A DNA stretch of 64,000 bases from Fremontodendron californicum (Eukaryota; Streptophyta; Magnoliopsida; Malvales; Malvaceae), in the NCBI GenBank assembly GCA_030761205.1, contig JAULJL010000001.1:33365145-33429144 (forward strand), written 5' to 3'. The notes beneath the pieces are model-generated. The model was given only the letters and a program-made list of their open reading frames with translations, did not search any database and had not been told where the DNA came from. The number at the start of each line of letters is the position of its first letter. Position 1 is the first letter of the stretch. A program made the translations under genes and the position numbers. Shown here piece after piece: positions 48,053-58,656 of this stretch.

Positions 48053-49258
48053 TGATAACTTTATGAAATAGTATTATTTTATCTTATTTTATACTTTTAA
48101 AATAGTTAAATCTTTATAGTTTAAACTATTAATTAAATATTTTTAGTTATTTTTAATTTAATTTATTTATTTTATGTTTAATTTTAGTTATTAATTTAAT
48201 ATCTTTTGTAGTTTTGTGGAGTTCTAAAGCAAGAAAGAGAGACTCAGCTCATATATGAAAAGTCCTAGTTGGAGGCAGTTATTTAGCCACAAAGTTTTCT
48301 TCTTCAAACTTTTAAGAGCTCTATAAATAGGGAACCATTAGGATTTTATTTTTTTAGACCTTTTTAGCTTTAATTTTTTAAAAAGGAGAGCAGACACCAC
48401 AATTTTGTGAAGAGCTAAGAGTGATTTTGGAGAACTAGAATATTGAAGATTTGATAACCTTTAGTTTTTTTATCTTCTTTTATTCTTTTGTAATTTCATG
48501 GTGGTGAAATTCTTTTGTTTATTATTTTCAATGTTGAGCATGAATTAAATTCCTCTTTTTAGGATTGCAATGGAACTCAAGATGTAGTTTGAACCAATTT
48601 TACTCTCTAGTTTGATTTAATGATATTTGAGTTGTTTATTTAATCTTGTGCTTAAAGCTTTTAATTACTTAATCACCAATTAAATTGATTTGTTAACCTA
48701 AATACAACTTGAAAAATAGAGTTTAGTGTTAGACACGGATTGCATAACACATATTTCATATTAATTTATTAGGATGAATTTATCTGCATGTAGGGTAGGA
48801 ATACACTTACGTGCCATGTGTAATCAATTTTAGAGTCTAAGCTTAATGAGTTCTTCTTTAATTCAATTATCATAGGAATATAGTTAATTGATTAATAGAG
48901 ATATTTTTATAAGGCTATCGGAAGATCCTTATAAATATATTAGAACTTTAGGTTAACAACTCAAGATCATTAATCAAGTTAAGAGGGTAGGAAACGTTCA
49001 AGCGAAGTGTTGAGAAAAATTGTAATCTAGGTTTTTCTCTATTGATTTAAATCCAATTTTAATTTTCTTTCTTTGTTTATTGTTTCATTTAATTTATTTT
49101 TAATTCACAAACTTTAATTAATTATTTGGATAAAATTAAGTTGTTCTAATTTTAGTATTTAACGAATTTAATAACAATTCATCGTGGGTTCGATATTTTG
49201 CTTTCACTTTATTACTTGTTTGCGATAACGTGCACTTGCGTAGTTAAATCTGACAACA
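48053..49258 (+). repeat. Athila 5' LTR
   Basis: Starts TGATAACTTTATG and ends AAATCTGACAACA, with TATA box CTATAAATAG at 48,321. In the first ~90 aligned bases all seven differences from the 3' LTR are transitions, with T or A here and C or G there. Confidence 0.93.
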
Positions 49259-49264
49259 AGTTTT

Positions 49265-49282
49265 TGGCGCCGTTATCGGAGA
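49265..49282 (+). promoter_or_regulatory. Athila primer-binding site (Asp tRNA)
   Basis: TGGCGCCGTTATCGGAGA matches the complement of the plant Asp-tRNA 3' end (TGGCGCCGTTGCCGGGGA) at 15 of 18 positions, six bases after the LTR. Confidence 0.85.
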
Positions 49283-49376
49283 ATTATTTTATTATTTTTG
49301 TTAATATTAATACCAAGCATTCTTAGTCTTAATTCAAACTTTCTTTTTCTTATTTTCAGGTACTCTTGGTTGTTGA

Positions 49377-50758
49377 ATGCGGAGATCTAGAAGTTTGGAA
49401 CTTGTCCCTTTTGATCCAAAACCGGAAAGAACTTTTCATCAACATCGAAGGGAGAATTTACAAGTCTCAACTAGCAACCATACAATGGCGGAAGAAAACG
49501 ATACAAAAACCTTGCACGATTTTGCTATCCCTCTCGTGCAAGGACTGCATTCAAGCATTCAAAGACCTGCTATTCAAGCCAATAATTTTGAGATCAAGAA
49601 AGCCATCATATAGATGATTCAACATTCAGTACAATTTGAGGGGTTGCCTAATGATGATCCTAATACTCACATAGTGAATTTCCTGGAAATTTGCGATACT
49701 TTCAGGCATAATGGAGATTCGGACGACGCCATCAGATTGAGACTCTTCGCTTTCTCACTTCGAGATAAGGCCAAGAGTTAGTTAAATTCACTCCCAGCTG
49801 GCTCTATTACTACATGGGATGACTTGGCTCAAAAGTTTCTAGCTAAATACTTTCCTCCGGCCAAGACTGTAAAGATGCGTAATGATATCACATCATTTAT
49901 GCAATTTTATTTTGAATCGCTATATGAAGCTTGGGAGAGATTCAAGGATTTACTTTGAAGATGTCCTCAACATGGGTTACCTAAATGGTTTCAAGTGCAA
50001 ACATTTTATAATGGGTTGTTGGGACAAATTAGAACCACTATTGATGCCGCTATAGGTGGGGCATTAATGGGAAAATTGCCTGATGAGGCCTATGATTTGC
50101 TTGAAGAGATGACATCTAATAATTATCAATGGCCATCAGAAAGACTTGTACCAAGGAAAGCTGCAGGGATTCATGACTTGGATACAATGAGTACCATAAG
50201 TGCCCAGATAGCTGCATTAGCTAAGAAATTCGATACTGTAAGTGTTCATGCCGTCTAGAGCCCATTTGTAACTTGTGAATTATGTGGAAAAGGACACACC
50301 AGTGATAGCTGCCCAACCAATGTCGAACCAGTGCAATATGTTGGAAACTATAATAGACAGCAAAACAATCCTTATTCCAACAATTACAATCCGGGTTGGA
50401 GAAATCACCCAAATTTTTCGTAGAATAACAATCAATGGTCTTCATCATCTGCTAAACCAGCAATCCCTTATGGATTTCCATCACAAGCTCGTGCTCCTGT
50501 TCTAGAAAAGAAGACATCATTGGAAGAGATGTTTACACAGTTCATGGCTAGTCAAGCCGTGACAATCAGAATCATGCGACAACACTTAAAAATCTTGAGA
50601 CACAAGTGGGCCAGCTTGCTAATGCAATTAACAATCGCCCTAGGTGATCTTTTCCAAGTGATACTGAAACCAATCCTAGGGGAGATGGAAAAGAACATTG
50701 CAAAGCCATCACACTTAGGAATGGAAGGGAGATAGAAGAGGAAAGCAATAAGCCAGAA
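49377..50758 (+). pseudogene. Athila gag
   Basis: One frame runs from the start codon at 49,377 through a gag core (FLEICDTFR, RLRLFAFSLRDKAKS, FLAKYFPP, GLLGQIRTTIDAAIGG) to a zinc knuckle CELCGKGHTSDSC (50,272-50,310) and the family's NPGWRNHPNFS. It is broken by in-frame stops at 49,611 (TAG), about 49,779, about 49,957, 50,256 and about 50,420, then a frame change near 50,560 and a further stop near 50,647. Several stops sit where relatives have Trp or Arg, as expected from C-to-T or G-to-A change. Confidence 0.88.
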
Positions 50759-51454
50759 TTGCCAACCAAGCCTCTTAAAGAAAAAGATATGGTGGAAAAA
50801 GAAGTTGAAAAGACTCAAGAAAAAAAGAAGCAATATTATCCACCACCACCATTTCCTCAGTGCCTTCAAAAGAATAAGCTTGACAAGCAGTTCCAAAAAT
50901 TTCTTGAGGTATTTAAAAAGCTTCATATTAATATACCTTTTGCTAAAGCCTTGGAACAAATGCCAAGCTATGTCAAGTTCATGAAAGACATTTTATCCAA
51001 AAAGAGGAAATTGGGTGAATTTGAGACTGTTGTACTTACTGAGGAGTGCAGTGCTATTCTCCAAAAGAAACTTCCACCAAAGCTCAAAGATTTGGGAAGC
51101 TTTACCATTCCATGCATAATTGGAAATCAATTCATTGGTAAAGTTTTATGTGATTTGGGAGCGAGCATCAATCTTATGCCTTTATCAATGTATCAGAGAC
51201 TGGGTTTGGGGGAAATTAAGCCTACAACAGTTAATCTACAATTGGCAGATAGATCCTACACATATCCAAGAGGCATTGTTGAAGATGTATTAGTGAAGGT
51301 AGAGAAATTTATCTTTCCAGCTGATTTCATTGTATTGGATATGGAGGAGGATCATGAAATACCAATTATTCTTGGGAGACCTTTCTTAGCTACCTGTAGA
51401 ACTATCATAAATGTGCAAAAAGGCGAACTTACCATGAGAGTTCAAGACCAATAG
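50759..51454 (+). pseudogene. Athila protease region
   Basis: 231 codons, continuous with gag in the intact ancestor. CDLGASINLMP (about 51,150) is the aspartic protease active site in the form usual for this lineage (D-L-G-A), followed by IPIILGRPFLATC, the conserved second half. It is N-terminally fused to a Lys/Glu-rich linker with KKQYYPPPPFPQ. The stop at 51,452 is premature relative to a gag-pol polyprotein. Confidence 0.87.
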
Positions 51455-51935
51455 GTAACTTTTAATGTTTTTAAAGCTATGAAATTTCCTAATGAATCCG
51501 ATGAGTGTTTTGCAATTAATGTGGTGGATAGTGCTACAACTAAGGTTTTCAAAAATAGTTATCTTGTTGATCCACTTGAGACATCTTTGATGATTACTTC
51601 AGAAATGGATGATGATAATTTTATTGAATGCTTAAATTTGTTGAATGCTTCTCCACGTATTGGAATTCCATTCCTCAGTTTGAATCATTGGGACTTACGA
51701 CAAGTGAAACATCATCCACCAAGCCTTCCATTGAAGAGCCATCATCCCTGGATCTTAAGCCGTTACCTTCACATTTGCGGTATGCTTTTCTTGGTGAAAA
51801 ATCTGAATTACCTGTTATTATCTCATCTTCTCTTAATGTTGAGCAGGAAGATAAACTCTTTAGGGTGCTTAAAGAACATAAGAGGGCACTGGATAGTCAA
51901 TTGCCGATATCAAGGGGATTAGTCCTTCAATTTGC
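51455..51935 (+). pseudogene. Athila protease-reverse transcriptase linker
   Basis: A run with MKFPNESDECFAINVVDS, then, after a frame change near 51,630, SLDLKPLPSHLRYAFLGE and VLKEHKRALD. These precede reverse transcriptase in related elements. At least two frame changes. Confidence 0.8.
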
Positions 51936-52733
51936 ATGCATAAAATTCTTTTTAAAGACAATCACAAGGCTACCATAGAGCATCAACGACGACTTAATCC
52001 CATCATGAAAGAAGTGGTAAAAAAGGAGATTATCAAGTGGTTGGATGCAGGCATCATATATCTTATCTCCGATAGTTCATGGGTAAGTCCAATTCAATGT
52101 GTGCCCAAGAAAGGAGGGATGGCGACGCTAATAATGAGCTCATTCCAACTAGAACGGTGACTAGTTGATGGATTTGCATGGATTATCGAATGCTTAACAA
52201 AGCTACTAGGAAGGACCATTTTCCTTTGCCATTCATTGATCAGATGCTAGATAGATTGGATGGTAAGGAGTTTTATTGTTTCTTGGATGGATATTCGGGA
52301 TACAGTCAAATTGCTATAGCTCTTGAAGATCAAGAAAAGACTACCTTCACATGTCCTTATGGGATTTTTGCTTTTCGAAGAATGCCATTCAGATTTTGTA
52401 ACGCTCCTACGACCTTTCAGAGATGCATGATAGCCATATTTTCGACATGGTGGAGCAATGTTTAGAGGTATTTATGGATGACTTTTCAGTTTTTGGAGAT
52501 TCTTTTGATGAATGTCTACATCACCTAGCTAGAGTGCTTAAAAGATGTGAAGAAACAAATTTGGTGTTAAATTGGGAAAAATGTCACTTCATGGTTCAAG
52601 AAGGCATTGTTTTAGGACATCAAGTTTCTAGTAGGGGGATAGAAATAGATAAAGCAAAGATTGAGACTATTGGGAAGCTTCCACCTCCAATCTCCGTCAA
52701 GGACATTTGAAGTTTTCTTGGTCAAGCGGGGTT
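51936..52733 (+). pseudogene. Athila reverse transcriptase
   Basis: Three frames carry the domain in order: QRRLNPIMKEVVKKEIIKW, WVSPIQCVPKKGG (ending 52,160), then MDYRMLNKATRKDHFPLPFI, SGYSQI and FTCPYGIFAFRRMPF, then after a frame change at about 52,430 the catalytic FMDDFSVFG (52,470) and NWEKCHFMVQEGIVLGH. The two catalytic Asp survive; the domain is disabled by frame changes and a stop at about 52,708. Confidence 0.9.
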
Positions 52734-53351
52734 CTATAGGAGATTTATTAAAGATTTTTCCAAGATCTCTAAGCCACTTTGCAATCTCCTTGAAAAAGAT
52801 GTCCCTTTCAAGTTTGATGATGCATGTCTAACAGCTTTTATGAAATTGAAAGAGAGATTGGTTTTTGCCCTTATCATTATTGTTTCGGATTGGAATCTGC
52901 TATTCGAACTCATGTGTGATGTTAGTGACTTTGCGGTTGGTGCAGTCTTAGGCCAACGAAAAGAGAGGATATCTACTATGCAAGCAAGACTTTGACTGAT
53001 GTTTAGTTGAATTACACTACCACTGAAAAGGAATTGCTTGCAGTAGTGTTTGCCTTTGATAAATTTCGATCCTATCTTGTGGGCACCAAAGTCATTGTCT
53101 ACATCGATCATTTGGCTATCAAATACTTGATTGAAAAGAAGGATGTGAAACCTCGCTTGATCCGTTGGATACTTTTTTTGCAAGAATTTGATTTAGAGAT
53201 CCGAGATAGAAAGGGAACAGAAAATCAAGTGACAGATTATCTATCAAGATTGGATAATGAGGCACAAGTTAGCGATACAATTCAAATAAATGAGACTTTT
53301 CTTGATAAGCAACTCTTTCAAGTTCATCACCATGGTATACCGACTGTATGA
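52734..53351 (+). pseudogene. Athila RNase H
   Basis: Begins FYRRFIKDFSKI in the reading after the stop, continues with CDVSDFAVGAVLGQ, then a frame change near 52,970, NYTTTEKELLAVVFA, and VYIDHLAIKYL. Ends in the typical DYLSRLDN. Stops and frame changes throughout. Confidence 0.87.
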
Positions 53352-54618
53352 ACTATATTGTGAGTAGAATGTTTCCACCTGATTTAAATTCTCAACAAAA
53401 GAAGAAGTTCTTGCATGATGTGAAGTATTATTACTGGGATGAACTTTTCTTGTTTAAGAAATGCACGGATCAGATTCTTAGAAAGTGTATGCCCAAGGAA
53501 GAAGTTGAAAACATCTTGTAACATTGTCACTCTTCGGATTATGGAGGGCATTTTGGAGGAGAACGAACTGCGGCAAAAGTGCTACAATCAGGTTTTTATT
53601 GGCCAACTCTCTTTAAATATGCTCATCAGTTTGTTACAAGATGTGATAGATGTCAAAGAATGGACAACATCTCAAGGAGAAACGATGCCTCTCAACAACA
53701 TTCTAGAAGTATAGATTTTTGATGTATGGGGAATTGATTTCATGGGTCTATTTATTTCCTTCTACAACAATCTTTACATTCTAGTTGCGGTTGATTATGT
53801 ATCTAAGTGGGTGGAAGCAACATCCTTGCCAACCAATGATTCAAAGGTGGTACTAAACTTCTTAAAAAAGAATATCTTCACTCGCTTTGGCACTCCAAGA
53901 GCAATTATTAGTGATGAGGGGTCTCACTTTTGCAATAAACATTTTGAAGCCCTCCTTGCTAAATACGGGGTCAAGCACAAGATTTCCAATGCCTACCATC
54001 CACAAACAAGTGGCCAAGCTGAAGTGTCCAATAGAAAAATCAAGAGGATCTTGGAGAAAACTGCCAGCCCAACCAGAAAAGATTGGTCCAAGAGATTGGA
54101 TGATGCATTATGGGCATACTGAACTGCTTACAAAACTCCGATTGGGATGTCTCCATACAAATTGGTTTTCGACAAAAGCATGTCATCTTCCGATAGAGTT
54201 TGAACACAATGCATATTGGGCCATCAAGAAACTGAATTTCGATCTTCATGAAGCAGGTGAGCGACGTCTATTACAACTCAATGAGATGGATGAATTTCGT
54301 CTTCCAGCCTATGAAAATGCCAAGCTTTACAAGGAAAAAATGAAGAGATGGCATCATAAGAAGATCATTGAGCGACACTTTGAACCAGGCCAATATGTTT
54401 TACTCTACAACTCTCTCCTAAAGCTATTTTCGAGAAAACTCAAGTCTCGATGGTCGGGACCTTTCAAAGTTATTAAAGTTTTTCCTTATGGAGCAGTTGA
54501 GGTGGTTGAAGAGAGTTCCAATCGAATATTCAAAGTGAATGGCCAACGGCTCAAGCATTACTGGCAAGGCGATTTTAAATGCCAAAAGTCCTCGATCATC
54601 TTAGCCGACTCGGAATGA
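53352..54618 (+). pseudogene. Athila integrase
   Basis: A zinc-binding part (HCHSSDYGGHFGGERTA, CDRCQR) is followed by a stop at about 53,713 and the core with WGIDFMG, ISDEGSHF and AYHPQTSGQAE, which holds the D, D, E catalytic residues. It runs open to 54,122; the C-terminal part (YKLVFDK, then another frame with RRLLQLNEMDEFRL, SRWSGPFKV) continues to 54,618. The C-terminal part is in a different frame from the core. Confidence 0.9.
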
Positions 54619-54801
54619 AAATGAGATAGTCAAGCCGATGACTATAAATCTAGCATTTTTTGGCAAGCAAACCAAGCTCTTTACTCTTTAATGTTTATTT
54701 TTAATTTTAATTTTCTATTTGATTTGATTTGATTTTTTTTTGTGTTCTAATAATTTTTATTTTTTCTTTTACTTTGTAGGTATTAAGAATATATATATAT
54801 A

Positions 54802-54960
54802 AAACATTGTCCCAATGTTGGAAAAATAAAAGAGTTAGAATAAGAGAACTCCCTGTCAATGAAGAAAACGCGGGAGAGCTTTAATCTTCCTCTTCCTCTT
54901 CCCCTTCCTCGTCATCTTTCTCTTCCTCGTCATGTTGTGTTGGTGGTGGGGGTGGCATGT
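54802..54960 (-). repeat. Inverted copy of the third gene's 3' end
   Basis: Its reverse complement matches 57,241-57,388 over about 150 bp: first the coding end (GCCACCCCCACCACCAACAC, the acidic GAGGAAGAGGAAG run), then CTCCCGCGTTTTCTTCATTG and CCAACATTGGG. It lies just after integrase and points against the element's own direction. Confidence 0.9.
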
Positions 54961-54975
54961 TGGAAAAAATAGAAA

Positions 54976-55410
54976 ACCAGCGTTGCAGCGCTGGAGATGG
55001 ATAAAAAGGCCGAGAGTCAGTGCTGCAGTGCCAGAATACCAGCGCTACAGTGCTGGCTCCACAAAAAAATAAAAATAAAAAGGTAGAGCCTCGGCGCTGC
55101 AGCGCTAGACAGCCGGCGCTGCAGCGCTAGACAGCCGGCGCTGCAGCGCTGGCTCGACCAGATTGTACACCAAAGCTTTCGAAGCCCAGCGCTGCGGCAC
55201 CAGGAGTCTAGCACTGCAGCGTTGGGCGATAATTATTATTATTCATTTTTTTCCACTTTATTCATTTTTTATTTATTTCTTTTGCAGGAAAATTTAAAAT
55301 AAAAAAAATTCTTTCGAGAGTTAGCGCTGCAGCGCTAGCTCATTCACAAAACTTTTCGAAACCTGGCGCTGCAGCGCCAGAAGCCCAGTACTGCAGCGCT
55401 GGGCGGTCCA
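54976..55410. repeat. Palindromic minisatellite CCAGCGCTGCAGCGCTGG
   Basis: About 11 copies of an 18-bp perfect palindrome or close variants (near 54,979, 55,019, 55,041, 55,090, 55,113, 55,135, 55,188, 55,209, 55,322, 55,364, 55,386) are strewn through an otherwise AT-rich region. The core is AGCGCTGCAGCGCT. It precedes the leader of the third gene. The reverse frame across it is a by-product. Confidence 0.88.
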
Positions 55411-55459
55411 TCTTTTATTTTATTTTTTTCCTTATTTCTCGAGTACCCTTATCCCTAAT

Positions 55460-55722
55460 TCTAAACGCCCTTTCAGCAGCTGCAAACTTCAAACATTAAA
55501 CCTCTTCCCCTCTTCCCTCAAAATCCCTAACCCTTTCATCTTCTTCAAATCTCTTTCAAATACCCAAACACTACACCACTTTTCTTCTCCTCACGTCTTC
55601 ACCCAAACACAACACCACTCACCTTCACTCACATCTCCTCCTACAAACCATCTCATCATCTCTCAACACTCTATCTTCAACAAGGATCTTCATTGTTCAT
55701 CATCAAAATATACATTCTGCAA
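55460..55722 (+). other. Probable leader exon of the Athila third gene
   Basis: A CT/CA-rich, T/A-poor leader like those of plant mRNAs ends in the strong donor CTGCAA|GTAAGT (intron starts 55,723). Possible acceptors are CTTACAAG (ending 56,194) or TTGACAAG (ending 56,221), just before the start codon at 56,237. Some Athila relatives make their third gene from a spliced subgenomic RNA (established for barley BAGY-2). Inference here. Confidence 0.5.
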
Positions 55723-55794
55723 GTAAGTCATATTTTTTATTGAGGATTTTACATACTCTTGAAGAACTTTTGCTTGTGATTCCAGTTTTCTTGA

Positions 55795-56115
55795 TGATAT
55801 TTGAAATTTATGGATATTGGGTGCTTTTAGTAGTAAAAGTTTGTGGATTTTGGTGATACAGATTTTGCAAATTTGTTTGTGAAAGCTTGTGGATTTGGGT
55901 AATTTTAGCTAGTGGAAGTTGAAGATTTAAAATAATTTCTTGGTAATAATTGTGGATATTGGGTGAGTTTACTAGTGAATATTGTTGATATTGGGTGATT
56001 TTACTAGTGCAATATTGTGGATAGTAAGTGACTTTGGTATTAACAATTTGTGGATTTGGGTGACTTTGTTAGTCGAATTTATGAATTTTGGAAGAATTGC
56101 TTGTTGATAATTGTG
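55795..56115. repeat. Degenerate repeat TTGTGGATTTGGGTGA within the leader intron
   Basis: About eight imperfect units of roughly 34 bp with TTGTGGAT.TTGGGTGA.TTTACTAGTG. Confidence 0.65.
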
Positions 56116-56236
56116 GATTTGGGTTGAGATTGTGTTGAGAAGCCGTCTTTGATAATGGATAATTGTTGAGGAGTAGTTGTTTGCTTCTTACAAGTTGATT
56201 GTGGGTTATTGAATTGACAAGTGGAATTTTTTTAAA

Positions 56237-57307
56237 ATGGCACCAAAAAGAGTGAAAAGAACAAGGGCTATAGATCCAGGCTTTGCAACTGGCAAATTTG
56301 TGTCACTAGAGGCAAGTTTCAGATATACACAATCCCTTCTCCATAAAACTCTATTTCTCGAACGAGGTTTTGCTCTCAATCCAGTATTTTTTCCACAAAT
56401 TCATAATGTAATTGCTTCAAGGCACTGACATCAGTTTTGTGCTCAACCACAATCCGCAGTGATACCTGTTGTGAGAGAATTCTATGCCAATGCTTATGAG
56501 CAAACTAGGGGGACAGTGTTTGTGCGCGGATGTTAGGTCCCATTTGATCGACGAACGATCAACCACTTTTATCAAACACCGAATATTGATGATGATGAGT
56601 ATGGGCAATATTTAGCTGGACATTTTAACTTGGATGAGGTAACTGCCCCTCTCTGCTCGAACAATACCCATCTGGAAATACTCAAAAGGAAAACCGATAT
56701 TGTTTAAGGCCAATACCATGGATCGGGACGCAAAGGTGTGGTTGCACTTTGTCACGACTAAGATGCTTCCGATCAAACATATCAGTGACGTGACTAAAGA
56801 TCGAGCAATCTTGCTCTATGCTATTCTCACTAGTAAATCCATTGATATTGGCCAACTTTTATTCACTACCATTCACCATACTGCTCATTCACCTCAAGAA
56901 GGTCTATGGTCCCATCTTTGATCACTTATTTATATGGCCAAGCCGGCGTGCGATGGGACCCCAGTGAAGAATTATTGCAGCCTAAAGGTCCTCTTAGTGA
57001 GACATTTCTTGGTAGAGTACTTAGAGGATTGGCAGATTACCCTTCCGAAACCAGAGCTGGCTCATCATTTGCCCCTCTACCCAGGTCTCCTCAACCTCTA
57101 CCGCAAGACTTGACCATGATGGAATGCATGGAACGACTGGAAGCTCACACTGCCTATCATACTGAATGCTTCCAAGTCGTTGAGCAGATGTTACATTTCT
57201 TTGGTCATCATATGGGCGCTGACATGACCAGTTTCCCACCATGCCACCCCCACCACCAACACAACATGACGAGGAAGAGGAAGATGACGAGGAAGAAGAA
57301 CATTAGA
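56237..57307 (+). pseudogene. Athila third gene (env-position, plant transposon protein domain)
   Basis: Starts MAPKRVKRTRAIDPGFATG and runs to a stop at 56,426, with further stops near 56,535 and 56,705. It then continues in other frames with DRDAKVWLHFVTTKMLPI and KDRAILLYAILT (56,715-56,870) and YLYGQAGVRWDPSEE (56,925-56,970). It ends in an acidic tail (EEEDDEEEEH) with the stop at 57,305. The central part is the 'putative plant transposon protein' domain (Pfam PF20167, from memory), common in the env position of Athila-like elements. A viral-type envelope role is not shown. Broken by stops and at least two frame changes. Confidence 0.78.
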
Positions 57308-57388
57308 TCTCTCCCGCGTTTTCTTCATTGACAAGGGAGTTCTCTTATTCTAACTCTTTTATTTTTCCAACATTGGGGGCAATGTTTA
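57241..57388 (+). repeat. Right arm of the 150-bp inverted repeat
   Basis: This is the natural position of the sequence: end of the third gene and following spacer. The copy at 54,802-54,960 is its reverse complement. Confidence 0.9.
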
Positions 57389-57406
57389 ATTCTAGTTTGG
57401 GGGTGT
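57389..57406 (+). promoter_or_regulatory. Internal polypurine-tract-like site
   Basis: TCTAGTTTGGGGGTGTTT follows the stem-loop AACATTGGGGGCAATGTT (57,369-57,386) and closely resembles the true tract before the 3' LTR. It could be a second plus-strand primer site. Confidence 0.45.
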
Positions 57407-58618
57407 TTATCTATTTTTTATTGTTAGTTTATTATGCTTTGTGTGTCTTTTTAAGCTTATTTTGCATGTTTATGTTTAGGAGTCATAATAATAATAATAA
57501 TAATAATAAATTTGCTTGAGATATATTGTATCATGATGAGGTCCTTATCCAATAATGAGAATTAGTTATTAATTAGTCTTAACTTTTGGGAACAACATAA
57601 GCATGATTTGATTTTATGTTAAATTCTTTTGTTAGTCTCATTATTAGGATGTGATTTTCAAAATTTTGAGCACTTGATCTCTTACTTAGATTTGCATTGC
57701 TTATTTAAGACTGATTATGTTGATGTGAATTGCGATTATGTCTAGAGCTTAGAATTTGTTTGATTCTCTCTCAAGGCGAAATCCTAGACAACACTAAGTT
57801 GAGGAGATGATTTAGGCCATCTTTGGATCGTTTGAGCCTTTCGAGCCTACCTTTATATATTAATATCCTTAGTCTACCTCTTTGTGCCTAATTGATATAT
57901 CTATTTTCTTTGATTGCCACATCTTTTAGCCTAGCCAAATAAGAAAAACCATGACTACCCTTCACTACATAGGCATATGTATAATATTACAGGAAATAAT
58001 TATGAGCCATGTCTAATTTTGAAGGACTGGTGGTATTAAATGAATGAAAATTTCTCTTAAAAAAAAAGAAAAAGATTATGGTTCTTCGAAAAAGAAGAAC
58101 CGAGTAAAAAAAAATAATAAAATGGTGAAGCAAAAAAGAAGTGCATTCAAAGAATGAAGTGTGTAATTTGAGGAAAAGATTATGGCTCTCAAAAATCCTG
58201 GAAAAAATGTAAAGTGTCTATGGGTGACTTAAACCGAAATATATCTTTATCCTACCTTGACCCTAGCCTTACATTACAAGCTTAATAAAGACCTACTTGA
58301 TCTTTGATGAAGTGTTAGTCTACATTAGTGGAGAGAGAGAGATGAAAAGCAAACATATGAGAATCTAGTACTATATTTCCTATTTTGCATTGACATAAAC
58401 TTATTCGGATTGCATGCAATGATTTGCAAAGAGATTATTCACATACACTGAAAATCCATTCAAACATGAGAAATAAGTTTGAATTGAATCATAAAGTTGG
58501 ATTATGTTTGTGTTCTACTTTGAGTTGATATTTTGAGATAACTTTTGAGGACAATTAAGGAAATCATTAGTTAAGTGCATTCATCTCTAGTTATGTTTTG
58601 TTTCGTTTTATTTAGTTT
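57407..58618. other. Athila spacer before the 3' LTR
   Basis: Non-coding; includes an (AAT)n run at 57,487-57,511 and A-rich tracts at about 58,060-58,145. No frame of note. Confidence 0.6.
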
Positions 58619-58656
58619 GTTTTGCTCGAGGACTAACAAAATCTTAAGTTTGGGGG
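58619..58656 (+). promoter_or_regulatory. Athila polypurine tract
   Basis: TTTTGCTCGAGGACTAACAA, then AAGTTTGGGGG immediately before the LTR start TGTAATAAC. This arrangement is conserved in Athila-type elements. Confidence 0.85.

Noticed and set aside
55017..55214. Reverse 65-codon frame in the Athila spacer
   Set aside because: It is a reading of the palindromic minisatellite.
54976..55410. CRISPR-like array (short palindromic repeats)
   Set aside because: Spacing is irregular, there are no unique spacers of constant size, and the setting is a plant retrotransposon.
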